Shown here piece by piece: positions 35,566 through 44,689 of a stretch of DNA of 64,000 nt. The first letter of the stretch is position 1, and every line of letters starts with the position of its first letter. The stretch lies in contig NZ_JBNPXC010000002.1 of the NCBI RefSeq assembly GCF_050433505.1, forward strand, positions 744,001 through 808,000. Reading direction: 5' to 3'. The translations under genes were made by a program, and so were the position numbers. Under the pieces are notes generated by a model. It was not told where the DNA came from. It searched no databases and saw nothing but the letters and a program-made list of their open reading frames with translations. Source of the stretch: Methanobacterium_D oryzae (GTDB taxonomy: Archaea; Methanobacteriota; Methanobacteria; Methanobacteriales; Methanobacteriaceae).

Positions 35566-35925
35566 TCACACTGCAAATATTAATATAAAAAATATGGATT
35601 CTAATGTAAAATGCAGTGCTCTATGCTGTAAATGAGTCATTTTAAGACTTGAAAATTCATGATAAAGATCCACAACCATATGAATTAAAGCTGCCAATAC
35701 ACCTATTTCAATAGATAAAAACACGATTGAAATTATGAAAAAGTGAAATACTGCCTCTAATGCTTCATGAATTATCCAGAGCCTTATATTTGACGCTACA
35801 TTTCTTTTTATTATACCTGCAAGAAGTATGTAAAAATCGGCTAAAACACTCCACATCACCTTACTGTGGACTTCATCACTAATGGCAAGCGCTACTGCAA
35901 TGTAAAACCATAAAATTTCCATCAT
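35566..35925 (-). CDS. Small membrane protein of unknown function in signalling operon
   Basis: A 119-residue protein with about four hydrophobic helices and an unusual number of histidines and acidic residues within or beside them: SDEVHSKVMW, IIHEALEAVFHFF, LIHMVVDLYHEF and HLQHRALHFTLES. Such a pattern could bind a metal or haem, but no family is recognised. The ATG at 35925 follows GGTG; a GTG two codons earlier is also possible. It leads an operon with two receiver-domain genes, so it may be the sensor or the target of that pathway. Confidence 0.65.
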   Translation of the reverse strand: MMEILWFYIAVALAISDEVHSKVMWSVLADFYILLAGIIKRNVASNIRLWIIHEALEAVFHFFIISIVFLSIEIGVLAALIHMVVDLYHEFSSLKMTHLQHRALHFTLESIFFILIFAV

Positions 35926-36243
35926 TGTCACCGTTGTTATCGAAATAAGACATAATATTTAACATTTAACATAATAAAATTTTCATAATATTTTTAAGTT
36001 CAGTTATAAGTCTAAAAATCATATTTTAGTGTTAATTTAGATTTAAAACATTTAGATTTATAAATTTGGAAATATACATTAATTTTAATTGATATTCTGT
36101 TACTCAAATTCATGAAATTTAAGTTATAAATTTATTATATATGTCACTAAACTAGTTCATAACTACTTAACTATAGAATTACTAAATCAATATAAATATT
36201 ATTATCTTTACTTATTCTTAAATTTATACAAAGGAGAAGTGAA
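35926..36243. other. Divergent promoter region before valS
   Basis: AT-rich region of about 310 bases between the signalling operon and valS. A strong AAAGGAGAAGTG ribosome binding site sits at its right end. No leader structure resembling a tRNA-sensing element is apparent, and no gene is seen. Confidence 0.4.
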
Positions 36244-38913
36244 ATGACTAACAATATTCCAAAAGACTATGATCATAAAAAAGAGACAAATTGGCAAAGT
36301 AAATGGCAAAAAGAGAACACATACAAGTTCATAGGTGATGGAACCAATCCAAGTTACATTATTGATACACCCCCACCATATCCTACAGGTGCCACCCACA
36401 TGGGACATGTTTTAAACTGGACATATATCGATATAATTGCCAGATTTAAAAGAATGCAAGGATATGATGTACTTTTTCCCCAAGGATGGGATTGTCATGG
36501 ACTTCCAACCGAAGTTAAAGTTGAAGAAACCCACAGAATCAAAAAAGGAGATGTTCCAAGGGATGAATTCAGGAAAATGTGTGTAGATCTCACAAGTCAA
36601 AACATCAAACAAATGAAAGCACAAATGATATCCCTCGGATTTTCACAGGACTGGTCCAGAGAATTTGTAACCATGACACCAGAATATATGAAAAGAACAC
36701 AACTCTCATTTTTAAAAATGTACAATGAGGGGCTTATTTACAGAGGAATTCACCCTGTAAACTGGTGTCCAAGATGTGAAACTGCAATAGCATTTGCAGA
36801 AGTGGAATATCACGAAAATGAAACTTACCTAAATTATTTAGAATTTCCAGCAGAAGGCGAAGAAAACGGTGTTTTAATAGCAACAACAAGACCAGAACTA
36901 TTATCAGCTTGTGTTGCTGTTGTCGTTCATCCAGAAGATGAAAGATATAAAGAACTTGCAGGAAAACGCCTCGAAGTACCACTTTTTGGACGTTCAATTG
37001 AAGTAATAACAGACACAGAAGTTGATCCTGAATTTGGTACCGGAGCAGTTATGATATGTACATTCGGAGATAAAACAGACGTACTATGGGTAAATAAATA
37101 CGATCTTGACATCATAGAAGCTATAGATGAACAGGGAATAATGCAAGAAGTTTCAGGAGACTATTGTGGCCTGAATATCAAAGAATGTAAAGAAAAAATT
37201 ATAGAAGACCTTAAAAAAGAAGGTTACCTTAAAAAACAGGAAAATGTAGACCAGAATGTAGGTTTATGCTGGAGATGTAAAACTCCAATAGAAATACTTG
37301 TAAAAAATCAATGGTTTGTAGCAGTTAAAAAATTGATTGATGATGTTAGAGAAGTTTCAGATGAGATGAAATGGACTCCAGAGTATATGGAAACACGTCT
37401 CCTAAACTGGACTGGTTCAATGGACTGGGACTGGTGTATCTCCCGTCAAAGAATATTCGCGACCCCTGTACCTGTCTGGTATTGTAACGAATGTGGAAAG
37501 GTACATATAGCCTCAGAAGACATTTTACCAGTTGATCCTACAAGGGATAAACCTGAAGGAAAGTGTGAATGTGGAAATGGAGAATTTATTGGAGAAACTG
37601 ATGTTCTTGATACATGGATGGATAGTTCAATCAGCCCTCTTTCAATTACTGGTTGGCCAGATGAAAGCTACAAAAACTATTATCCAACAGCATTAAGACC
37701 ACAAGGACATGACATTATAAGAACATGGGCATTTTACACAATCCTTAGATGTAAAGCACTTACAGGACAAAGGCCTTTTGATGAAATAGTTGTTAATGGA
37801 ATGGTATTTGGTGAAGACGGCTATAAAATGAGTAAATCAAGAGGAAATGTAATATCAACAGAAGCTATTTTAGAAGATTACGGTGCCGATGCTCTTAGAT
37901 TATGGGCTGCAAACAGTGTTCCAGGATCTGATGTTCCATTTGCATGGAAAGATGTTAAATATGGCTATAAATTCTTAAGAAAATTCTGGAATGCATTCAG
38001 ATTCATAAATATGCATATTGAAGGATTTGAAGCAAGTTTAAATGAAAAAGAAATTATTGAAAATCTAAATCCGATGGATAAATGGATATTATCAAAATTA
38101 AACAGAGTAGTTGCAGATATAACAGATTCTATCGAATCTTATACTTTTGCAACTGCTGTTAACAAAATTCAGGCATTTGTATGGCATGATTTTTGTGATG
38201 AATACATAGAAGCAGTGAAATATAGGCTCTACGGAGATTCTCCAGAACTTGCAGTATCCAAAGAAGTGGCACAGTACACGCTTCAAACTGTTATATTGAC
38301 ATCATTAAAACTTTTAGCTCCACTTACTCCTCATTTTGTTGATGAAATTTACGGGTACATGCAATCAGAAGATGTAAGTATTCATAAAACACTCTGGCCA
38401 GAATTAAATGAAAAATTAATCAGTGAAAATGCAGAGGAAACTGGAAGAGTGGGAGTAGAACTTATAGGTGAAATTAGAAGGTTCAAATCTGCCTCTAAAA
38501 TGTCATTAAATACTCCAATTAAAACATTGAACTTATACACAACAGATTCATCATTAATTGAAGAAATTGAGAATTTAAGTGCTGATATTAAGGGTACAAT
38601 GAGGATAAATGAATTAAATGTAATGCCCGGAAAGCCAGATATCAAAGAAAAAGTCACTGAAATTATCCCTCAAATGGTTAAAATAGGTCCGGAATTTAAA
38701 GGTGATGCTCCAAAAGTTGTAAAATACCTGCAATCAGAAGATATGGATGAAATTGTAGCTAAACTTGATGTAGATGGGGAACTTATGATCGATGACTGTA
38801 AAATAACTTGGGATCATATTGAAGCCAAAAAAGAAGTTGTAGGGAAAACCGGTGAAAAGGTAGAGGTTATTCACGCCGCCAATTTAGATATTATTCTTGA
38901 AATTATAGTTTAA
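36244..38913 (+). CDS. valS: Valyl-tRNA synthetase
   Basis: An 889-residue class Ia aminoacyl-tRNA synthetase that charges tRNA-Val. The HIGH motif appears as PTGATHMGHVLNW (near residue 55) and the KMSKS loop as YKMSKSRGN. Between them lies the editing domain, with ATTRPELLSACVAVVVHPED, and zinc-knuckle-like cysteines NWCPRCETAIAFAEVEY and CWRCKTPIEI. WDCHGLPTEVKVEE fits valine enzymes, and LDTWMDSSISPL is typical of the archaeal type. The length is normal and the long C-terminal coiled coil of bacterial ValS is absent. AroA follows after 16 bases. Confidence 0.97.
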   Translation: MTNNIPKDYDHKKETNWQSKWQKENTYKFIGDGTNPSYIIDTPPPYPTGATHMGHVLNWTYIDIIARFKRMQGYDVLFPQGWDCHGLPTEVKVEETHRIKKGDVPRDEFRKMCVDLTSQNIKQMKAQMISLGFSQDWSREFVTMTPEYMKRTQLSFLKMYNEGLIYRGIHPVNWCPRCETAIAFAEVEYHENETYLNYLEFPAEGEENGVLIATTRPELLSACVAVVVHPEDERYKELAGKRLEVPLFGRSIEVITDTEVDPEFGTGAVMICTFGDKTDVLWVNKYDLDIIEAIDEQGIMQEVSGDYCGLNIKECKEKIIEDLKKEGYLKKQENVDQNVGLCWRCKTPIEILVKNQWFVAVKKLIDDVREVSDEMKWTPEYMETRLLNWTGSMDWDWCISRQRIFATPVPVWYCNECGKVHIASEDILPVDPTRDKPEGKCECGNGEFIGETDVLDTWMDSSISPLSITGWPDESYKNYYPTALRPQGHDIIRTWAFYTILRCKALTGQRPFDEIVVNGMVFGEDGYKMSKSRGNVISTEAILEDYGADALRLWAANSVPGSDVPFAWKDVKYGYKFLRKFWNAFRFINMHIEGFEASLNEKEIIENLNPMDKWILSKLNRVVADITDSIESYTFATAVNKIQAFVWHDFCDEYIEAVKYRLYGDSPELAVSKEVAQYTLQTVILTSLKLLAPLTPHFVDEIYGYMQSEDVSIHKTLWPELNEKLISENAEETGRVGVELIGEIRRFKSASKMSLNTPIKTLNLYTTDSSLIEEIENLSADIKGTMRINELNVMPGKPDIKEKVTEIIPQMVKIGPEFKGDAPKVVKYLQSEDMDEIVAKLDVDGELMIDDCKITWDHIEAKKEVVGKTGEKVEVIHAANLDIILEIIV

Positions 38914-38929
38914 AAGTTTAAGTGATTCC

Positions 38930-40204
38930 ATGGAATTCATAGTTAAAAAAGCAGAATCAATTGAGGGAGTGATTAAAGCTCCTCCTTCAAAAAGTTATAC
39001 TCATCGGGCGATAATAATATCATCACTTGCAGAAGGAAAATCCACACTTAAAGACCCCCTTCTTTCTGAAGATACCCTTGCATCAAAGGACGCATGTATA
39101 GCCTTAGGGTCTCTTATCAAACAAGAAGAAAATAAACTAATTGTGCAGGGAACAGAAGGTGTTCTAAAAACTCCAGAAGATGTGGTAGATCTTAAAAATT
39201 CAGGGACAACACTTAGAATAATGACTACAGTTTCTTCTCTTGCCCCAAATTACACTGTTTTTACTGGGGATAATTCCCTTAGAACACGGCCTATGCAAGA
39301 TTTACTTGATGCGCTTAAAGGTCTTGGAGTAACTGCATTTTCAACAAGAGAAAACGGTAAACCACCTATTTGCATTAAAGGAGGATTTAATGGAGGATCT
39401 ACAAATATAAAGGGCAGTGTTAGTTCTCAATTTATATCTTCACTTCTTATTGCAGCTCCCTATGCTGAAAATCCAGTTGATATCAATGTTAAAGGCGATT
39501 TTATATCCAAACCCTATGTTGACATGACCACTGATGTTATGGAAAAATTCGGAGTAATTCCTGATTATGATAAAAAAAATAATTCTTTCCACATTGAACC
39601 TCAAATCTACAAATCCAGAGATTATACGATTGAAGGAGATTATTCTTCAGCTTCTTATATAATTGGAGCAGCAGCAGTACTTGAAGGGGAAGTGAAAATA
39701 AAGAATCTTTTTAAAAACTCTAAACAAGGCGATAAACAGATATTAGATATTGTTAGGGATATGGGTGCTGAGGTTAAATTTAAAAAGGGTGAAGTAATAA
39801 TACGTGGACAAGGAGAACTTCATGGCATAGAAGTAAACCTGGAAAATTCTCCTGACCTATTACCAACAATCGCAGCTCTTGGAGCTATAGCTAAAGGCGA
39901 AACAAGAATTACAAATGTGGAACATGCGAGGTTTAAGGAAACCGACAGAATTCATACATGTGCTCTCGAACTTTCCAAACTTGGAGTAAATATCAAAGAA
40001 AAACAGGACGGCTTGGTGATTAACGGAGGATCTAAAGGAGGAATCGTTGAATCACATGGAGATCACCGTCTTGTCATGGCTCTCTCACTTATTGGACTAA
40101 AAGTAGGTAATGTAAAGATAGAAAATGCATCAGTCTATGATGTATCATTCCCTAACTTCCCACAAGCCATGAATGAACTTGGATGTAAAATAAAACATGT
40201 CTAG
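38930..40204 (+). CDS. aroA: 3-phosphoshikimate 1-carboxyvinyltransferase (EPSP synthase)
   Basis: A 424-residue enzyme joining phosphoenolpyruvate to shikimate-3-phosphate on the way to chorismate and aromatic amino acids. Markers in order: APPSKSYTHRAIIISSLAEG with the substrate-binding lysine and arginine, DLKNSGTTLRIM, FTGDNSLRTRPMQDL, GSVSSQFISSLLIAAP, NSPDLLPTIAALGAIAKG, RFKETDRIHT and ESHGDHRLVMALSL. Both alpha/beta lobes are complete and length is standard. It sits 16 bases after valS, suggesting co-transcription with it and with the downstream GTPase gene. Confidence 0.96.
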   Translation: MEFIVKKAESIEGVIKAPPSKSYTHRAIIISSLAEGKSTLKDPLLSEDTLASKDACIALGSLIKQEENKLIVQGTEGVLKTPEDVVDLKNSGTTLRIMTTVSSLAPNYTVFTGDNSLRTRPMQDLLDALKGLGVTAFSTRENGKPPICIKGGFNGGSTNIKGSVSSQFISSLLIAAPYAENPVDINVKGDFISKPYVDMTTDVMEKFGVIPDYDKKNNSFHIEPQIYKSRDYTIEGDYSSASYIIGAAAVLEGEVKIKNLFKNSKQGDKQILDIVRDMGAEVKFKKGEVIIRGQGELHGIEVNLENSPDLLPTIAALGAIAKGETRITNVEHARFKETDRIHTCALELSKLGVNIKEKQDGLVINGGSKGGIVESHGDHRLVMALSLIGLKVGNVKIENASVYDVSFPNFPQAMNELGCKIKHV

Positions 40205-40235
40205 ACTGTTTGTAAAATAAATATAGGTTGAAAAT

Positions 40236-40721
40236 ATGGTAAAACAAAAAAACGGGACTAAAATTGTGATCCTCGGATCAGCAGATTCAGGGAAAACAAC
40301 TACAATAGAAAATCTTTTAAACCGAAAAAATGAAAAAGTAACAAAAATTGAGCATAAAGGGACAACAGTTGCGCTTGATTATGGAAATACAATGATTAAT
40401 GGTGAAAGATTTCATATTTTCGCAACACCTGGACAGGAAAGATTTCAGTTTATGCGAGAAGTCCTTTCAAACGGACTAGATGGTGCAATCCTTGTTATAG
40501 ATAACTCTAAAGGAATTACAAATACAGATAAACTAATAATAGAAAATTTAAACTCTAATAATGTTCCTTACGTAATATTTTGCAATAAACAAGATATAGT
40601 CCCTGGAAAAATTGAATCCCCTCATATCAGAGAAGATATTCCAGTAGTTCCCACAACTGCAAAGACTGGTGAAGGAGTCCACGAAGGATTTGAAACACTT
40701 ATAGAATTAATAGAAAATTAA
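40236..40721 (+). CDS. Small Ras/Arf-like GTPase (COG2229 type)
   Basis: A 161-residue GTPase consisting of a bare G domain. G1 is GSADSGKTT, the G3 region is ATPGQERFQF where the usual aspartate of DxxG is replaced by Ala/Thr, and G4 is NKQD; G5 may be TTAKTGEG. These traits match archaeal and bacterial COG2229 GTPases, whose relatives work with MglB-like or roadblock partners in polarity and vesicle-like functions. The lack of the G3 aspartate is common to this branch. It lies between aroA and an Exo5-like nuclease on the same strand with short gaps. Its cellular role is unknown. Confidence 0.87.
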   Translation: MVKQKNGTKIVILGSADSGKTTTIENLLNRKNEKVTKIEHKGTTVALDYGNTMINGERFHIFATPGQERFQFMREVLSNGLDGAILVIDNSKGITNTDKLIIENLNSNNVPYVIFCNKQDIVPGKIESPHIREDIPVVPTTAKTGEGVHEGFETLIELIEN

Positions 40722-40758
40722 ATCACATTTTTTTACATTATTTTTAGAGACTAATAAC

Positions 40759-41670
40759 ATGCCAATAACTTTAGGCCCATCAACTATTGCCAGTCAGTTC
40801 TGGTGTGAAATGGCAGTTGATTTAAGGCGCAAATATGGAGAAGTATCAACACCAGAAAAAGAAATGGGTAGTGAAATTCATAAAGACCGATTTCTCGAAG
40901 TACTTGAAGAAATAGTTGTTGAAATAAAAACCCCTGGAGATAGACTCCATTCTAATGTCCATAATATGAAAGTAGGCCTTGAACTCTATCAAAAGGAAGG
41001 TTTAACCCGTGAATTACCTATTTTAGCTAAATTTGATTCTGCATTAATTATGGGCATAATTGATGAGATAAAAGAAATAGAAGAAATTGAAATTCAAGGA
41101 AAAGAGAGGATAAAGACTAAAAAAACCCAAATTGTAGAGATGAAAACCCGTAGAAGTTTGAATCCTCCATCATCACAGCAAATACTACGAGATAAAATGC
41201 AAGGGATGATTTACTGGTATGGGCTTAACATGATGATAAATAAGCAGACAGAGATGGGAGATTTCTGGCAAGTTTATGGTGTTGACTTGATAGAAAACGA
41301 CTTTAATGAACTAATTTTAAGCGAAGAATATATGGAAAGCCTTGAAATAAAGAAAGAAAAACAAAAGGAATATGGAACTCTGCTTTCAATTGGAAATATG
41401 ATAAATGATACGCTTAAAACCATCAGTAAATTACCAGAACTATCAAAGCATATTGAAATTATTTATATTCACCAAAAAACGCTTACTGAAGTTCACAGAG
41501 AAAAATACAAATTTGATGAAAGATTTTTTACCCGTGGAATGAAATGGGCACTTGAATACTGGTCTGGGAAAAGAGAACCAAGTTCTGTTGGAGAATTTAA
41601 TAATTGGAAGTGTAATTTTTGCAGTTACTATACAGTATGTCCTACAATTCACAAGAAATGGAAAGAATAG
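40759..41670 (+). CDS. Exo5/Cas4-type PD-(D/E)XK nuclease with Fe-S cluster
   Basis: A 303-residue nuclease of the exonuclease V (Dem1/Exo5) and Cas4-like superfamily. SQFWCEMAVDLRRKYG carries the first cysteine, IMGIIDEIKEIEE the catalytic aspartate, TQIVEMKTRRS the E-x-K motif, and QQILRDKMQGMIYWYG the helix with the QxxxY-like motif. CNFCSYYTVC at the C-terminus supplies the other cluster cysteines, so a 4Fe-4S cluster closes the nuclease ring as in Exo5 and Cas4. No CRISPR genes are in the window and the neighbour is the repair enzyme Nth, which supports a DNA repair role over adaptation. Confidence 0.85.
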   Translation: MPITLGPSTIASQFWCEMAVDLRRKYGEVSTPEKEMGSEIHKDRFLEVLEEIVVEIKTPGDRLHSNVHNMKVGLELYQKEGLTRELPILAKFDSALIMGIIDEIKEIEEIEIQGKERIKTKKTQIVEMKTRRSLNPPSSQQILRDKMQGMIYWYGLNMMINKQTEMGDFWQVYGVDLIENDFNELILSEEYMESLEIKKEKQKEYGTLLSIGNMINDTLKTISKLPELSKHIEIIYIHQKTLTEVHREKYKFDERFFTRGMKWALEYWSGKREPSSVGEFNNWKCNFCSYYTVCPTIHKKWKE

Positions 41671-41703
41671 GTGATTTAAATCGAAAAGAAGATCAAGGAA
41701 ATA

Positions 41704-42306
41704 ATGGTGAGGCTACATAAGTATGTTAAAAAACCCACCCAAAAGGCAAATCCCTTTAGAGTTTTAATTACAACTATCCTTTCACAGCGAACTCGTGATG
41801 AAAATACTGATGAAGCTGCAGCAACCCTTTTTGCAGTTTATAAAAATCCTGAAGAAATTGCAAATGCTCCTACCGAGGAAATAGAGAAATTAATTAAAAA
41901 AGCTGGTTTCTTTAGAGTTAAAGCAAAGAGAGTGAAAGAAGTTTCAAGAATAATTCATGAAGACTACAATGACATTGTTCCAGAAGATATAAATGAACTT
42001 CTTGCACTTCCAGGAGTTGGAAGAAAAACTGCAAACTGTGTTTTAGTTTACGGGTTTAGAAAAAATGCAATTCCTGTAGATGTGCATGTGCATCGAATAT
42101 CTAATCGTCTTGGAATTGTAGAAACAAAATTTCCTGAAGAAACTGAATTAGAACTTATGAAAATTGTTCCTGAAGGTTACTGGCTTGATTTAAATGAAAC
42201 ATTTGTAAGGTTTGGTCAGGATATTTGCCGCCCAATTGGCCCAAAGCATGAGGAATGTCCTATAAATGACCTTTGTGCCCTTTATAAGGAGATTAAAAAA
42301 GAATAA
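41704..42306 (+). CDS. nth: Endonuclease III (Nth), with one Fe-S cysteine replaced
   Basis: A 200-residue HhH-GPD DNA glycosylase/AP lyase removing oxidised pyrimidines. The helix-hairpin-helix reads LPGVGRKTANCVLV with the catalytic lysine, and the catalytic aspartate is in PVDVHVHRISNRLG. LITTILSQRTRDENTDEA is the expected N-terminal helix. The C-terminal cluster region normally is C-x6-C-x2-C-x5-C; here it is Cys175, His182, Cys185 and Cys191, so the second ligand is histidine. AAGGA precedes the ATG at 41704; an in-frame TAA a few codons upstream excludes a much longer start. It is 33 bases after the Exo5-like gene. Confidence 0.9.
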   Translation: MVRLHKYVKKPTQKANPFRVLITTILSQRTRDENTDEAAATLFAVYKNPEEIANAPTEEIEKLIKKAGFFRVKAKRVKEVSRIIHEDYNDIVPEDINELLALPGVGRKTANCVLVYGFRKNAIPVDVHVHRISNRLGIVETKFPEETELELMKIVPEGYWLDLNETFVRFGQDICRPIGPKHEECPINDLCALYKEIKKE

Positions 42307-42493
42307 TTTTATATTTAACAATTATTTTTATTTTATATATAATTTTAGAGATTTTAATAGCTTATTTTTTACTATTTATCATATATTTTGCTTTTTTTTA
42401 CTCATTACTACTACAAAATCCATAAAAATATATAATATTAAATTATAAAATATTATTACTAATTAGATTTTTAATCATGTTTAAAGTGCGAAT

Positions 42494-43528
42494 ATGAATC
42501 CCAAAAATAGGCTTGAAATATTTAATAACAATATCATTGATGTTTTAGATGAAAATATAGGAAAAACAGAGATTAAAATCATTAAATACAACGAAGGACA
42601 CTTAAAAGAAGAAAAATTCGATAAATGCCCTCAAATTGAAAATGATGAAACTACATGGATCAAAATAACATATCTATCAAATGATAAACTCCTAAAAAAA
42701 CTTTTTAAATGCCTAAATTTGAATGAATATGTTCTAAAAAATGTTTTAACCTTAGATTATATCCCCGATATCGAAGATTATAAAGATTACCTTTACATCA
42801 TGTTAACTGCATTTTATATCCAAGAAAAATCCAAAATAGAACGATTGCAAGTTAGTATAATACTTGGAAAAAATTTTGTTATTTCATTCCATCAAGATGA
42901 TGCTGAAATATTTAATTCGGTAATGAATAGATTACAAATACAAGAACATCACATTAGACGTAAAGAGGCTGATTATTTGGCCTATACTCTTATAGACACA
43001 GTACTTGATTCCCATATAATTACATTGAAAGAACTTGAAGGAGAACTTTCTAAAGCATCTGAAGATATAATGGATGATCCTTCTACAGATAATTTTAGAC
43101 AAATTCATACATATAGGGCAGAACTGGATAAAATAAGATATTATGTCCTTCCATTGCAACAAATAATGAATAGTATGGAGTTAACTGAATCTCCTTTGAT
43201 TAATCAATCCACTAATACTTTTTTAAAGAATTTCCAAAGCCATGTGGCTCAAGTAATAGATAGAATAGACACTTTATCTAATAGAATTACTGAAATACGT
43301 GACATATATAACTCATCCATGAGCAGAAGACTAGATGAAATTGTAAGGGTTTTAACTGTGGTGACAGTATTATTTGCCCCCGGAACATTTATTGTTGGAA
43401 TCTATGGAATGAATTTTCAATTTATGCCAGAACTGGGACAACCCCTTGCATACCCAATCGTTTTAATTATAAATTTTGTAATTGTAATTAGTTTGCTCTT
43501 ATTCTTTAGGAAAAGGAATTGGATATAG
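42494..43528 (+). CDS. corA: CorA family magnesium/cobalt transporter
   Basis: A 344-residue pentameric ion channel subunit. The large cytoplasmic N-terminal funnel is followed by a long helix and two C-terminal membrane helices; the signature YGMNF lies in the loop between them (GTFIVGIYGMNFQFMPELG). SNRITEIRDIYNSSMSRRLDEI is split here by the typical stalk helix. It imports magnesium and perhaps cobalt or nickel, which methanogens need in quantity. No strong ribosome binding site is seen. The gene is alone between nth and the convergent epimerase gene. Confidence 0.93.
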   Translation: MNPKNRLEIFNNNIIDVLDENIGKTEIKIIKYNEGHLKEEKFDKCPQIENDETTWIKITYLSNDKLLKKLFKCLNLNEYVLKNVLTLDYIPDIEDYKDYLYIMLTAFYIQEKSKIERLQVSIILGKNFVISFHQDDAEIFNSVMNRLQIQEHHIRRKEADYLAYTLIDTVLDSHIITLKELEGELSKASEDIMDDPSTDNFRQIHTYRAELDKIRYYVLPLQQIMNSMELTESPLINQSTNTFLKNFQSHVAQVIDRIDTLSNRITEIRDIYNSSMSRRLDEIVRVLTVVTVLFAPGTFIVGIYGMNFQFMPELGQPLAYPIVLIINFVIVISLLLFFRKRNWI

Positions 43529-43566
43529 ATTTTTAGTAAATTCTAATTACCAAAAAAATTTAATTT

Positions 43567-44505
43567 TTATTCTAGTCTGTATTTCCATTTCATCCATTCT
43601 ACTGTTTTTTTAATTCCTTCTTTTGGTGAAATTTGAGGATCATGTTTTAAATCTTTTATTGCTTTACTAAAGTCCATTGTTTTTACTTTTGTGGTGAAAG
43701 CTTCTGCTTCCTTGTATGTTACTATTGAATCATCGATTCCTACAGCATCCAAGACCATGTCACTGTATTCTTTGATATCATGTTCCCATTCTGTTTTACT
43801 TCCCACATTGTAGGCTTCTCCAGGGATGAAATTATCAACAATATTTGCAAATGTACGTGCTGTATCTTCCACATAATCTATTATCCTTTTATGGCCTTTA
43901 TACACCGTATATGGTTTTTCGTGGAGGGCATGATAGATAAATAGTGGTATAAATCCTTTGTAGGGATGGTAGTGTTCATGTGGTCCGTAACAGTTTACTG
44001 GACGTACTCTTACTGTTTCTGTGTCGAACATTGTGGCTGAATTCATGCACATCAATTCACCAGCCCATTTGGTAATTGCATAGTCATTCATTTGATAGGT
44101 ATCTTTTATTGGGTTTTTTTCCATTACATTTTCACTCATTACTCCTGTGTAATCGCCGTATACTTCAGCTGATGAGAAGAATATCATTCTAAAACCTAAT
44201 TTCTCTTGTAGGCGAATCATATGCTTAGTTCCAATCACATTTGTTTCCCAGAGATTTTCATAATGTTCTTCCCCGTTCCAGCGTCCATATTCAGCTGCAA
44301 GATGATAAACATAATCAAATTCATGATTATTAAAAACCCTTTCAAGCTGGCGGTAGTTTCTAACATCTGCTCTCACATAATCTTCTCGATCATTATGTAA
44401 AAGATCAAGGGATATAACCTCATGTCCCCTCTTTTTCAATTCATTCACAAGATTAGTCCCAATAAATCCCGCTCCACCAGTAACTAGTATCTTTTCATTT
44501 CCCAT
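43567..44505 (-). CDS. NAD-dependent nucleotide-sugar epimerase/dehydratase (SDR)
   Basis: A 312-residue extended short-chain dehydrogenase. The nucleotide-binding loop is VTGGAGFIGTNLV, and the catalytic Tyr-x3-Lys is YAITKWAGELM, with serine in FFSSAEVYGDY. VRPVNCYGPHEHYHPYKG and IDYVEDTARTFANIV fit sugar epimerase substrates. Likely acts on a UDP- or GDP-sugar that feeds the glycan cluster. AGGAGAT precedes the ATG. It is divergent from another SDR at 44690, and the pair may produce two steps of one nucleotide sugar. Confidence 0.88.
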   Translation of the reverse strand: MGNEKILVTGGAGFIGTNLVNELKKRGHEVISLDLLHNDREDYVRADVRNYRQLERVFNNHEFDYVYHLAAEYGRWNGEEHYENLWETNVIGTKHMIRLQEKLGFRMIFFSSAEVYGDYTGVMSENVMEKNPIKDTYQMNDYAITKWAGELMCMNSATMFDTETVRVRPVNCYGPHEHYHPYKGFIPLFIYHALHEKPYTVYKGHKRIIDYVEDTARTFANIVDNFIPGEAYNVGSKTEWEHDIKEYSDMVLDAVGIDDSIVTYKEAEAFTTKVKTMDFSKAIKDLKHDPQISPKEGIKKTVEWMKWKYRLE

Positions 44506-44689
44506 TTTTATATCTCCTATAATGTATTTTTCACATTATTCCTATACTATTAATATTAATATCTTATTATTACTTATTATTTTTGCCATCTTTTCATAAA
44601 TAATTAATATTATATATTACTTATTACTATAATAAATATTAACAGATTTATATTACTAAATGTAGTTTAACTTTAAGGAAGGAATTTAA

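Noticed and set aside
40759..41670. Cas4 as part of a CRISPR system
   Set aside because: No cas1, cas2 or repeat array in the window; the neighbour is Nth and the length and motifs fit the Exo5-like branch better.
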